In this document: positions 1 to 5,083 of the stretch, piece by piece
Layout: each line of letters begins with the position of its first letter
How positions within the stretch are numbered: position 1 is the first letter of the stretch
DNA from: Candidatus Omnitrophota bacterium
GTDB lineage: Bacteria; Omnitrophota; Gorgyraeia; 2-02-FULL-51-18
Reading direction: 5' to 3'
NCBI GenBank assembly: GCA_023247935.1
Contig: JAHFFM010000144.1
Coordinates: forward strand, 1-5,083
Length of the DNA: 5,083 nucleotides
Program-made: the position numbers and the translations under genes
The notes under the pieces: generated by a model
Databases searched by the model: none
The model's input: the letters and a program-made list of their open reading frames with translations, nothing else
What the model was told of the DNA's origin: nothing

Positions 1-73
1 CGAACAGCAGGGCGATAGCAGTGGCCGTGATAAGAACGATGAGGAGTTCGGAATATTGAATATTGTGTCCCAT
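1..73 (-). CDS. 5' end of a leftward membrane protein gene (partial)
   Basis: Read on the minus strand from the ATG at 73-71, the frame stays open to the window edge for 24 codons. It begins MGHNIQYSELL and continues into an unbroken hydrophobic run (about residues 10-24) that looks like a first transmembrane helix. An in-frame TAA lies just upstream (minus strand, 82-80), so this ATG is the first possible start. No good Shine-Dalgarno sequence precedes it; the nearest purine-rich patch, GGAA at 92-89, is too far away. A short polar N-terminus followed directly by a helix recalls cation:proton antiporters of the KefB/CPA2 type, but 24 residues cannot settle this and I do not assign a function. 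It is divergent from cydA and shares the intergenic region 74-135 with it. Confidence 0.55.
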   Translation of the reverse strand, partial: MGHNIQYSELLIVLITATAIALLF

Positions 74-79
74 AGCGTT

Positions 80-108
80 AGATTAATGTTCCGTGTGAAA
101 CCCGTCAA
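80..108 (-). promoter_or_regulatory. Possible promoter for the leftward gene
   Basis: On the minus strand a -35-like TTGACG (108-103, five of six consensus bases) is followed after 17 bases by TAATCT (85-80, three of six), or after 15 bases by ATTAAT (87-82, four of six). Either choice would start the transcript within a few bases of the ATG at 73, giving a leaderless or nearly leaderless message. This would fit the missing Shine-Dalgarno sequence. The -10 elements are weak, so this is a low-confidence call. Confidence 0.25.
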
Positions 109-109
109 T

Positions 110-118
110 TGTTATAAT
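110..118 (+). promoter_or_regulatory. Extended -10 promoter of the cyd operon
   Basis: TGTTATAAT at 110-118 is a perfect extended -10 element (TGn plus TATAAT at 113-118). The -35 region is poor (TTCCGT at 89-94, 18-base spacer), which is common for extended -10 promoters. Transcription would start near 125, leaving a leader of only about 11 bases before the cydA ATG at 136. I saw no convincing FNR, ArcA or Rex operator, so oxygen or redox control cannot be read from the sequence. Confidence 0.55.
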
Positions 119-123
119 GGTGA

Positions 124-130
124 AAAGGTG
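124..130 (+). promoter_or_regulatory. Ribosome binding site of cydA
   Basis: AAAGGTG ends five bases before the ATG at 136 and supports that start. It overlaps the predicted transcription start, so it would sit at the extreme 5' end of the message. Confidence 0.5.
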
Positions 131-135
131 CCATT

Positions 136-1488
136 ATGAATGCTTTATTTCTTTCTAGAATTCAGTTCGCGTTTACCATCGCTTTTCATTATATTTATCC
201 TCCGCTAAGCATCGGGTTGGGGCTTATTTTAGTGGTGATGGAAGGGTTGTATCTTAAAACTAAAAACCCTTTGTACCATGACATGACCAAATTTTGGACC
301 AAAGTATTTGGGCTCACGTTTGCTTTGGGAGTGGCGACGGGCATTGTGATGGAATTTCAATTTGGCACGAATTGGGCCGTGTATTCCCGTTATGTGGGCG
401 ATGTGTTTGGCTCGGCGCTTGCTGCTGAAGGCATTTTCGCTTTCTTTTTAGAATCAGGTTTTCTGGCCATTCTTCTTTTTGGCTGGGACAAAGTGAAGCC
501 GCCGGTTCATTTTATTTCAACCATTTTAGTGGCTTTTGGCGCGCATTTTTCGGCAATTTGGATTGTGGTGGCCAATTCATGGATGCATACGCCGGCAGGA
601 TATCGTTTGGTGGGTGAGGGTGTGAACCGCCGCACGGAAATCACGGATTTTTGGGCCATGGTGTTTAATCCTTCTGCCGTGAATCGAGTGATGCATGTGT
701 ACATGGGTTGCTGGCAGGCGGGGGCCTGGCTTGTGGTCAGTGTCAGCGCTTATTATCTTTTAAAGAAGCGGCATCTGGATTTCGCGAAAAAGTCGATTCA
801 GATCGGACTTCTGGTGGCGCTTGCGGCTTCGATCGGACAGCTGGCTACGGGTGATTCAAGCGCGAAAGGGGTAGCCAGGTATCAACCGGCAAAACTCGCG
901 GCGTTTGAAGGCCATTATGACGAAAACGCTCCGGCTCCCATGTATTTGGGCGGATGGGTGAATGAAAAAGAAGAAAGGGTGGAAGACGGCGTGAAAGTGC
1001 CGGGCGCTTTGAGTTTTCTTCTTTATGGGGATATGAACGCGCCTGTTCGCGGCCTTAAATCTTTTCCCAAAGATGAGCGCCCGCCCGCGAACGCGGTTTT
1101 TCAGGCTTTTCACGGAATGGTCGCGATTGGCATCGCTTTAATTGCACTCAGTATTTTAGGATGCCTGTTTCTTTGGAAAGGAAGGCTGTACCGTTCGCCG
1201 TTTATTTTGAAATGTTGTGTGCTCAGCGTGCTCGGTCCTCAAATTGCCAATCAAATCGGCTGGATGGCCGCGGAAGTGGGGCGTCAGCCTTGGATCGTGT
1301 ACGGTCTTTTAAAAACCAAGGACGCGTTTTCGAAAAATGTGCCGGCTAGCCATGTTTTGGCATCGCTTATTTTATTTGGGCTTGTTTATCTTTTGCTTTT
1401 TACGCTGTTTATTTATTTGCTGGATCAAAAAATCAAACATGGGCCCGAAGAAACGGACTTGGCCGGGACGGGCCGTGCGGAGCTTTAG
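136..1488 (+). CDS. cydA: Cytochrome bd-type quinol oxidase subunit I (CydA)
   Basis: CydA is the catalytic subunit of cytochrome bd, an inner-membrane terminal oxidase that oxidises quinol and reduces oxygen to water. It carries hemes b558, b595 and d. At 450 residues it matches the short quinol-loop class (E. coli CydA is 522). Residues aligning with known functional positions are all present: H18 (E. coli H19, an active-site heme ligand), E98 and E106 (E. coli E99/E107, in the AAEGIFAFFLES helix), H187 and M328 (E. coli H186/M393, heme b558 ligands) and E380 (E. coli E445), just before the invariant GRQPW at 382-386. The quinol-loop motif QPAKLAAFE (250-258) keeps the lysine and glutamate equivalent to E. 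coli K252/E257. About nine hydrophobic helices are visible. E. coli R391, near b558, is H326 here (FHGM), a variant I believe occurs in other CydA subfamilies. It is the first gene of the operon and cydB follows after 3 bases. Family assignment is secure; substrate preference (ubiquinol or menaquinol) is not visible. Confidence 0.97.
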   Translation: MNALFLSRIQFAFTIAFHYIYPPLSIGLGLILVVMEGLYLKTKNPLYHDMTKFWTKVFGLTFALGVATGIVMEFQFGTNWAVYSRYVGDVFGSALAAEGIFAFFLESGFLAILLFGWDKVKPPVHFISTILVAFGAHFSAIWIVVANSWMHTPAGYRLVGEGVNRRTEITDFWAMVFNPSAVNRVMHVYMGCWQAGAWLVVSVSAYYLLKKRHLDFAKKSIQIGLLVALAASIGQLATGDSSAKGVARYQPAKLAAFEGHYDENAPAPMYLGGWVNEKEERVEDGVKVPGALSFLLYGDMNAPVRGLKSFPKDERPPANAVFQAFHGMVAIGIALIALSILGCLFLWKGRLYRSPFILKCCVLSVLGPQIANQIGWMAAEVGRQPWIVYGLLKTKDAFSKNVPASHVLASLILFGLVYLLLFTLFIYLLDQKIKHGPEETDLAGTGRAEL

Positions 1489-1491
1489 AAA

Positions 1492-2517
1492 ATGTTTGGA
1501 TTAGACCTGAACGTAATTTGGTTTTTGCTGGTCGGTATCCTTTTTACGGGCTATGCCATTCTGGATGGTTTTGATTTGGGTGTGGGCGCTTTGCATCTTT
1601 TCACCAAGACGGACCAGGAGCGCCGTATCATGCTCAATTCCATCGGCCCCGTATGGGATGGAAATGAGGTATGGCTGGTCACTGCGGGAGGCGCCTTGTT
1701 CGCCGCGTTTCCCGATGTGTATGCCACGGTGTTTTCCGGATTTTATCTCGGATTTATTTTGTACGTGATGTCGCTTATTTTCCGCGCGGTGGCTATTGAA
1801 TTTCGCAGCAAACAGCCCATGAAATGGTGGCGTGATTTTTGGGATATCAGCTTCAGCGTTTCCAGTATTCTTTCGAGTTTTTTAATCGGGCTGGTTTTGG
1901 GAAACATCGTATGGGGTGTCCCTCTGGACGCTGAAAAAAATTTCACAGGATTCTTTTTAAATTTATTCCATCCTTATTCGCTTTTATTGGGAGTTACCAC
2001 CACCGCTCTTTTTATGATGCATGGCGCTATTTATGCGGTGCTCAAAACGGAAGGTTCGCTTCATGAAAAAATCAGAGGCTGGGTGAACCGCACGATCATT
2101 TTTTTTATTATTTGTTACGCCGCGACGACCATGGCTACTTTACTTTATGTGCCGCATATTACGGAAGCCGTCCGCCGCCAGCCTTTGTTTTTTATTTTAG
2201 GAATTTTAAATATGCTGGCTATCGCCAATATTCCGAGGGAGATTCACCGGCGAAATGATTTTTTAGCTTTTCTGTCGTCTTGCGCCTCCATCGCGGCGCT
2301 TCTGGCGTTGTTTGGAGTGGGGATGTTTCCTGATTTTGTATATTCTAATCCTCATCCCGAATACAGCTTAAATCTATACAATGCCGCTTCCTCGCCAAAG
2401 ACGCTCAAGATTATGCTGGTCATCGCGATGATCGGCGTTCCTCTGGTTTTGTCTTACACCGTATGCATTTACTGGATCTTTAGGGGTAAAGTGAAACTAA
2501 CCCCTGCGAGTTATTAG
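1492..2517 (+). CDS. cydB: Cytochrome bd-type quinol oxidase subunit II (CydB)
   Basis: CydB is the second membrane subunit of cytochrome bd. It packs against CydA and in E. coli helps provide a proton path to the active site. At 341 residues it has normal family length. Family motifs are clear: GYAILDGFDLGVGAL (20-34), SIGPVWDGNEVWL (50-62) with the conserved W55-D56 pair, FRAVAIEFR (97-105), LGNIVWGVPL (136-145), and near the C-terminus NAASSPKTL (297-305). Eight to nine hydrophobic helices are apparent. The ATG at 1492 follows the cydA stop by 3 bases and has a GGAG Shine-Dalgarno at 1479-1482 inside the end of cydA, so the pair is probably translationally coupled. No small cydX-type gene follows, as the next gene starts 4 bases after the stop. 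Residue H160 (HPYSLLLG) sits where Asn is common in the family; I attach no function to this. Confidence 0.97.
   Translation: MFGLDLNVIWFLLVGILFTGYAILDGFDLGVGALHLFTKTDQERRIMLNSIGPVWDGNEVWLVTAGGALFAAFPDVYATVFSGFYLGFILYVMSLIFRAVAIEFRSKQPMKWWRDFWDISFSVSSILSSFLIGLVLGNIVWGVPLDAEKNFTGFFLNLFHPYSLLLGVTTTALFMMHGAIYAVLKTEGSLHEKIRGWVNRTIIFFIICYAATTMATLLYVPHITEAVRRQPLFFILGILNMLAIANIPREIHRRNDFLAFLSSCASIAALLALFGVGMFPDFVYSNPHPEYSLNLYNAASSPKTLKIMLVIAMIGVPLVLSYTVCIYWIFRGKVKLTPASY
2481..2506 (+). repeat. Small inverted repeat at the cydB/asmA-like junction
   Basis: AGGGGT (2482-2487) and ACCCCT (2500-2505) are perfect inverted copies that could form a 6-bp stem, plus one outer T-G wobble pair, around a 12-base loop. 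It lies in the last codons of cydB, 16 bases before the TTG start of the next gene. It is not a terminator: no T-run follows directly, and the nearest (2533-2539) is too far away. It could hinder or pace initiation on the next gene, or be chance. Confidence 0.3.
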
Positions 2518-2521
2518 CGCC

Positions 2522-3853
2522 TTGAAAAAAAGTTTTTTTCTGATAACGACCCTTCTTCCTTTATCTGCTTTTATTGCGATGGCCGCGATAGGAATCCCTT
2601 TAGAACGTTACCGTCCGCTTGTGATTGAAAAATTAACTCAAGTATTGGGTGCGCCCGTAGAAATAGATTCCGTTTCATTGGTTTTAAGAGATGGCTTTGC
2701 GCTTCGTTTGAAAAATATTCGTGTTTATATGAATTCTAAAAAAGAGGCTGCTTTGGTAAAGGCTGATCAGGCGAACCTGTATCCGAAATTCGGGCCTCTT
2801 TTTCAAAAAGAATGGGTGATGAGCGTTTTAAAAATAAATAAAGTTGAAAGTCATTACCTGAACGCAAGCGCGGTCAAAATCCGTGTGCTTCAAACAGGTT
2901 CTTCCAATGAATGGATTGTGCATGCTGACACCGTTTCTCTAAATCAAATCAGAAAGCAACTGAGTTTGCTTCGAAGTGTCCGGTTGAGAATAGCGCCCGC
3001 CGGAGAGGATCTGCTTGTTAAAAAATTTACCTGCGGATTTTTGAAAGGCGCTTTAAAAGCGTCCGGTGTGATTCGCGAATACCGAACGAAATGGGTTACG
3101 GATTTTAATTCTTCATGTTTTGGTCTGGATATTCGCGATGTCGCGCGCGGGGAAGGGTCGGAGGACGGTCCTCAGTTTTCAGGGCTGCTTTCCGCGTCGC
3201 TTCGCGGGCGGTTCCGGGGTTTTACCGAACGTGAAATTTTTGATTCTTTTAAGGCAAACGGCAAAGTTATTTTGAAACATGGAGTGCTCATGCATTACAA
3301 TGTGTTTCGAAGATTGCTCCAAAGATTTTCGGCTATCCCCGGCGCAGAAGAAGCCATTCAAACGAGTTTGCCGGGTTCCTATCGCCTTAAAATGGAGGAA
3401 GAAAACACATTTTTAAGGCCTGTGATCGCGCTGATTCGAGTCGGTGACCGTAAAGTGATTACGGATAAATTGATTCTCAAATCAGATTCCCTGGAAATGA
3501 GAGGCGACGCGGCCGTGGATTTTCAAAAAAGTTTATTTGCGCGGACATTTTTACGGATGAACAAGGATGTCTCTTTGATGCTGGCTTCTATATTGCCGAA
3601 ATTCAAACTTCTTTTTAACGGCGCCCAGCAAATTGAAATCCCGGTGCAGCTTCGCGGCCGGCTTCCCAAAATAGCGATTTTTCCGGACACGGGGACTATC
3701 CGGCAAAGGCTGCTTGCTTATCAGGCGCAGGAGGCTATCACCAATTTTCTTGACAATCCGGTGACTGCCGGAGAAGCTGGGGTTAAAAATTCAGTCAAAG
3801 GCCTTTTGGCTATTGTTTCGGATAAACCAATCAGTCAGGCAGGAGGACAATAA
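2522..3853 (+). CDS. AsmA-like envelope protein, short form
   Basis: This probably encodes an AsmA-family protein, anchored in the inner membrane with a large periplasmic part. Family members are linked to outer-membrane assembly and lipid traffic in Gram-negative bacteria. The N-terminus (MKKSFFLI, then hydrophobic to about residue 26) is a typical signal anchor. The next stretch, residues 31-70, has the usual AsmA opening with LGAPVEIDSVSLVL (42-55) and LRLKNIRVYM (61-70). The C-terminal part has family-like repeats: NGKVILKHGVLMHYNVFRRL (246-265), LKSDSLEMRGDAAVDF (319-334) and IPVQLRGRLPKIAIFPD (373-389). At 443 residues it is shorter than E. coli AsmA (about 617). The start is TTG at 2522, 4 bases after cydB; the next in-frame ATG (M20) would destroy the anchor, so TTG is preferred even though no strong Shine-Dalgarno precedes it. 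Translation may depend on ribosomes leaving cydB. The family call rests on motif style; the exact role and any lipid substrate are unknown. Confidence 0.78.
   Translation: MKKSFFLITTLLPLSAFIAMAAIGIPLERYRPLVIEKLTQVLGAPVEIDSVSLVLRDGFALRLKNIRVYMNSKKEAALVKADQANLYPKFGPLFQKEWVMSVLKINKVESHYLNASAVKIRVLQTGSSNEWIVHADTVSLNQIRKQLSLLRSVRLRIAPAGEDLLVKKFTCGFLKGALKASGVIREYRTKWVTDFNSSCFGLDIRDVARGEGSEDGPQFSGLLSASLRGRFRGFTEREIFDSFKANGKVILKHGVLMHYNVFRRLLQRFSAIPGAEEAIQTSLPGSYRLKMEEENTFLRPVIALIRVGDRKVITDKLILKSDSLEMRGDAAVDFQKSLFARTFLRMNKDVSLMLASILPKFKLLFNGAQQIEIPVQLRGRLPKIAIFPDTGTIRQRLLAYQAQEAITNFLDNPVTAGEAGVKNSVKGLLAIVSDKPISQAGGQ
3841..3846 (+). promoter_or_regulatory. Consensus ribosome binding site of the mscS-like gene
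   Basis: AGGAGG lies within the last codons of the AsmA-like gene, 9 bases before the ATG at 3856. It is the strongest Shine-Dalgarno in the window and decides this start over the internal ATGs at codons 5 and 23. It suggests the channel gene is translated efficiently and independently of its upstream neighbour. Confidence 0.8.
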
Positions 3854-3855
3854 AG

Positions 3856-4722
3856 ATGAACGACACGATGGTGAACGACACGGTGGCGCAAGGCGCTCAA
3901 AAAATCCAGGAAGGAATAAAGATGGCACAAAAGCTTTGGGAATTAGCCGCGGAGTATTTGGTGAAATACGGTTTTCAGGTATTGGGCGGGCTTATTATCC
4001 TGTTTGTCGGATGGAAATTCGCAGACTGGGCAGGAAATCTTTTCATTAAACTCGGTGAAAAAAAGAAGATAGATGTCACCTTAACGAAATTTTTGGCAAA
4101 TATCGTTCGTGTTGTCATTCTCATATTTGTTTCTTTAATGGCGGTAGAGAAATTTGGCGTCACGATCTCGCCCTTAATCGCCGCGGCCAGCGCCCTGATT
4201 TTCGGCGCAAGTTTCGCCATTCAAGCACCTTTGTCTAATTATGCCGCCGGGCTGATGGTGATTTTGACCCGGCCTTTTGTGGTGGGCAACACGATTCAAG
4301 TGAAAGGCGTCGGAGGAATCGTGGAAGAAGTGAAGCTGCCTTGCACGGTGTTGGTGACTGAAGACGGTGAAAAAATTACCATCCCAAACAAAGAAATTGT
4401 TGGAGAAATTTTGTGGAATTCCGCGGAGAATAAAGTCGTCGAAAAAAGCGTGGGAATCAGTTACTCGGATGATCCCGAAAAAGCGATTGAAATCATTCGC
4501 CGAGCTTTAGCCGAATTGCCGAAGGTTCAAAAAACCCCAGAACCTCAAATCGGAATCGACGCATTTGCCGATTCTTCCATTAATATAGGAATGCGCTACT
4601 GGGTTCCCACCAAAGAATACTATCACGTGATGCATCAGGCGAATTTAGGAATTTACAAAGCGCTCAAAGCGGCCAAGGTTACGATTCCGTTCCCGCAAAG
4701 AGAAGTCCGGATGCTTTCGTAA
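3856..4722 (+). CDS. Small-conductance mechanosensitive channel, MscS family
   Basis: MscS channels are homo-heptamers in the inner membrane that open under membrane tension and release solutes during hypo-osmotic shock. At 288 residues this is nearly the length of E. coli MscS (286). Three hydrophobic segments are visible: TM1 about 34-55, TM2 about 76-97, and pore helix TM3 about 102-135. TM3 contains FGASFAIQAPLSNYAAGL (116-133), running into the conserved RPF (139-141). The beta domain follows with IVEEVK and ITIPNKEIVGEILWN (174-188), then the alpha/beta domain, ending in the strand VTIPFPQREVRML (275-287) that matches E. coli 'ISFPYPQ'. Aligned on Q123 (E. coli Q112), the two gate leucines L105 and L109 are F116 and F120 here, and the G113 kink is A124-P125. 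The N-terminal 30 residues are polar and amphipathic. It follows the AsmA-like gene by 2 bases and probably shares its transcript. Family is secure; the specific subtype is not. Confidence 0.93.
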   Translation: MNDTMVNDTVAQGAQKIQEGIKMAQKLWELAAEYLVKYGFQVLGGLIILFVGWKFADWAGNLFIKLGEKKKIDVTLTKFLANIVRVVILIFVSLMAVEKFGVTISPLIAAASALIFGASFAIQAPLSNYAAGLMVILTRPFVVGNTIQVKGVGGIVEEVKLPCTVLVTEDGEKITIPNKEIVGEILWNSAENKVVEKSVGISYSDDPEKAIEIIRRALAELPKVQKTPEPQIGIDAFADSSINIGMRYWVPTKEYYHVMHQANLGIYKALKAAKVTIPFPQREVRMLS

Positions 4723-4725
4723 TCA

Positions 4726-5083
4726 ATGGGTTTAAAGGTCGCTTTTGTAGTCGGGAATTTCCCCTCTATTTCCCAGACTTTTATTTTAAACCAAATCGCC
4801 GGCCTGATGGAGCTGGGCCATCAGGTCGATATTTTTTCTTTTGATAAGGGTGAGCCGGGAAAACTTCACCCGATCGTTGAGAAGTATGACCTACTTTCCA
4901 GGACCACCTATTTGTGGGACGCCAAGCATTCTTGGCGCTATCGATTCCTGCATGGTGACCCGGTTTTTTGGAAACTTTTCTTCAAGTCCCCAAAAGCGGC
5001 CATGTCTTCGATTAATTTTTTCAAATTCGGACGAAAAGCTTTATCTTTATCGCTGCTTTATCAGGCGGACCATCTGGCCGGAA
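4726..5083 (+). CDS. Glycosyltransferase, GT4-like (GT-B fold), N-terminal part
   Basis: The frame is open from the ATG at 4726 to the window edge, 119 codons with no stop, so the gene is cut by the window end. The protein starts MGLKVAFVVGNFPSISQTFI, a Rossmann strand followed by the FPxxSxTFI motif of GT4-type exopolysaccharide and colanic-acid glycosyltransferases. LMELGHQVDIFSF (27-39) is the typical second strand of the GT-B N-terminal (acceptor) domain. The nucleotide-sugar-binding C-terminal domain would lie outside the window. Such enzymes add sugars to surface polysaccharide or lipid-linked oligosaccharide in the cytoplasm; the sugar cannot be told. The usual glutamate of SETFI is Q17 here (SQTFI). 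The ATG is 3 bases after the mscS stop, in the same frame (TAA TCA ATG), so no earlier start is possible. No clear Shine-Dalgarno is seen. A terminator-like hairpin lies within codons 25-39. Confidence 0.85.
   Translation, partial: MGLKVAFVVGNFPSISQTFILNQIAGLMELGHQVDIFSFDKGEPGKLHPIVEKYDLLSRTTYLWDAKHSWRYRFLHGDPVFWKLFFKSPKAAMSSINFFKFGRKALSLSLLYQADHLAG
4800..4842 (+). terminator. Intrinsic-terminator-like hairpin inside the glycosyltransferase gene
   Basis: CGGCCTGATGG (4800-4810) pairs with CCATCAGGTCG (4818-4828) to give an 11-bp stem with a single G-T wobble and a 7-base loop. It is followed at once by a T-rich tract (4829-4842, including six T in a row at 4832-4837). This is the form of a Rho-independent terminator for rightward transcription, about 75 bases inside the coding frame. 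The frame reads through it normally (AGLMELGHQVDIFS). It may act as an attenuator uncoupled by translating ribosomes, or be an accident of codon choice. Confidence 0.4.

Noticed and set aside
88..126. FNR or Rex operator in front of cydA
   Set aside because: Half-site-like pieces (TGTGAA at 94-99, TTGTTA at 109-114) lack properly spaced partners, so no operator can be called.
507..1113. Minus-strand open frames inside cydA (507-704 and 856-1113)
   Set aside because: They are fully covered by strongly conserved cydA codons and encode basic, low-complexity products without recognisable motifs.
1393..1447. Apparent loss of the last-helix glutamate that ligates an active-site heme in CydA (E. 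coli E445)
   Set aside because: I first aligned E445 with the final helix. Spacing from the b558 methionine (52 residues, M328 to E380) places it at E380, directly before GRQPW, so the ligand is conserved.
2518..2600. A cydX-like small subunit gene after cydB
   Set aside because: Only 4 bases separate cydB from the asmA-like gene, and no short open frame with a single-helix CydX-like product is seen there.
3053..3065. Short inverted repeat CGCTTT/AAAGCG within the asmA-like gene
   Set aside because: The arms are separated by one base, which cannot form a stable hairpin loop, and no T-tract follows. Most likely chance.
3813..4049. Plus-strand open frame overlapping the asmA-like/mscS junction
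   Set aside because: It lies in another frame across two well-supported genes and its product has the charged, Arg-rich look of an out-of-frame reading.
1..5083. Mobile element, CRISPR array, tRNA, rRNA or defence system
   Set aside because: No transposase or integrase frames, no spaced direct repeats, no cloverleaf or rRNA-like sequence, and almost all bases are accounted for by five plus-strand genes and one partial minus-strand gene.

Overview
The window looks like ordinary chromosome from a Gram-negative-type bacterium, possibly an uncultured lineage. The evidence is a respiratory cytochrome bd oxidase, an AsmA-like envelope protein, a MscS channel and a surface-polysaccharide-type glycosyltransferase. 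Base composition is moderate and looks similar throughout. I cannot name the taxon from sequence alone; a PVC/Omnitrophota-like origin is a guess from gene style. I see no mobile element, CRISPR array, RNA gene or phage signal.

Layout: the first 73 bases hold the start of a leftward gene for a membrane protein, cut by the window edge. A short divergent intergenic region (74-135) carries a perfect extended -10 promoter for the rightward genes. Then come cydA (136-1488), cydB (1492-2517), an AsmA-like gene (2522-3853, TTG start), a small mscS-type channel gene (3856-4722) and the first 119 codons of a GT4-like glycosyltransferase (4726 to the window edge). The gaps between these five genes are only 2-4 bases, so they are very probably one transcription unit. 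No stretch longer than about 60 bases lacks a gene.

How the genes fit together: CydA and CydB form the quinol-oxidising terminal oxidase, and all heme ligands and the quinol-loop residues I could align to E. coli are present. The next two genes encode an inner-membrane-anchored envelope protein and a tension-gated channel. The shared theme is the membrane and envelope rather than one pathway. The co-transcription of cydAB with asmA-like and mscS genes is inferred from spacing.

The most notable non-coding signal is an 11-bp hairpin followed directly by a T-rich tract inside the glycosyltransferase coding sequence (4800-4842). It has the form of an intrinsic terminator and could attenuate the end of the operon, or be a coincidence of codons. 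I found no clear evidence of a wholly new system.
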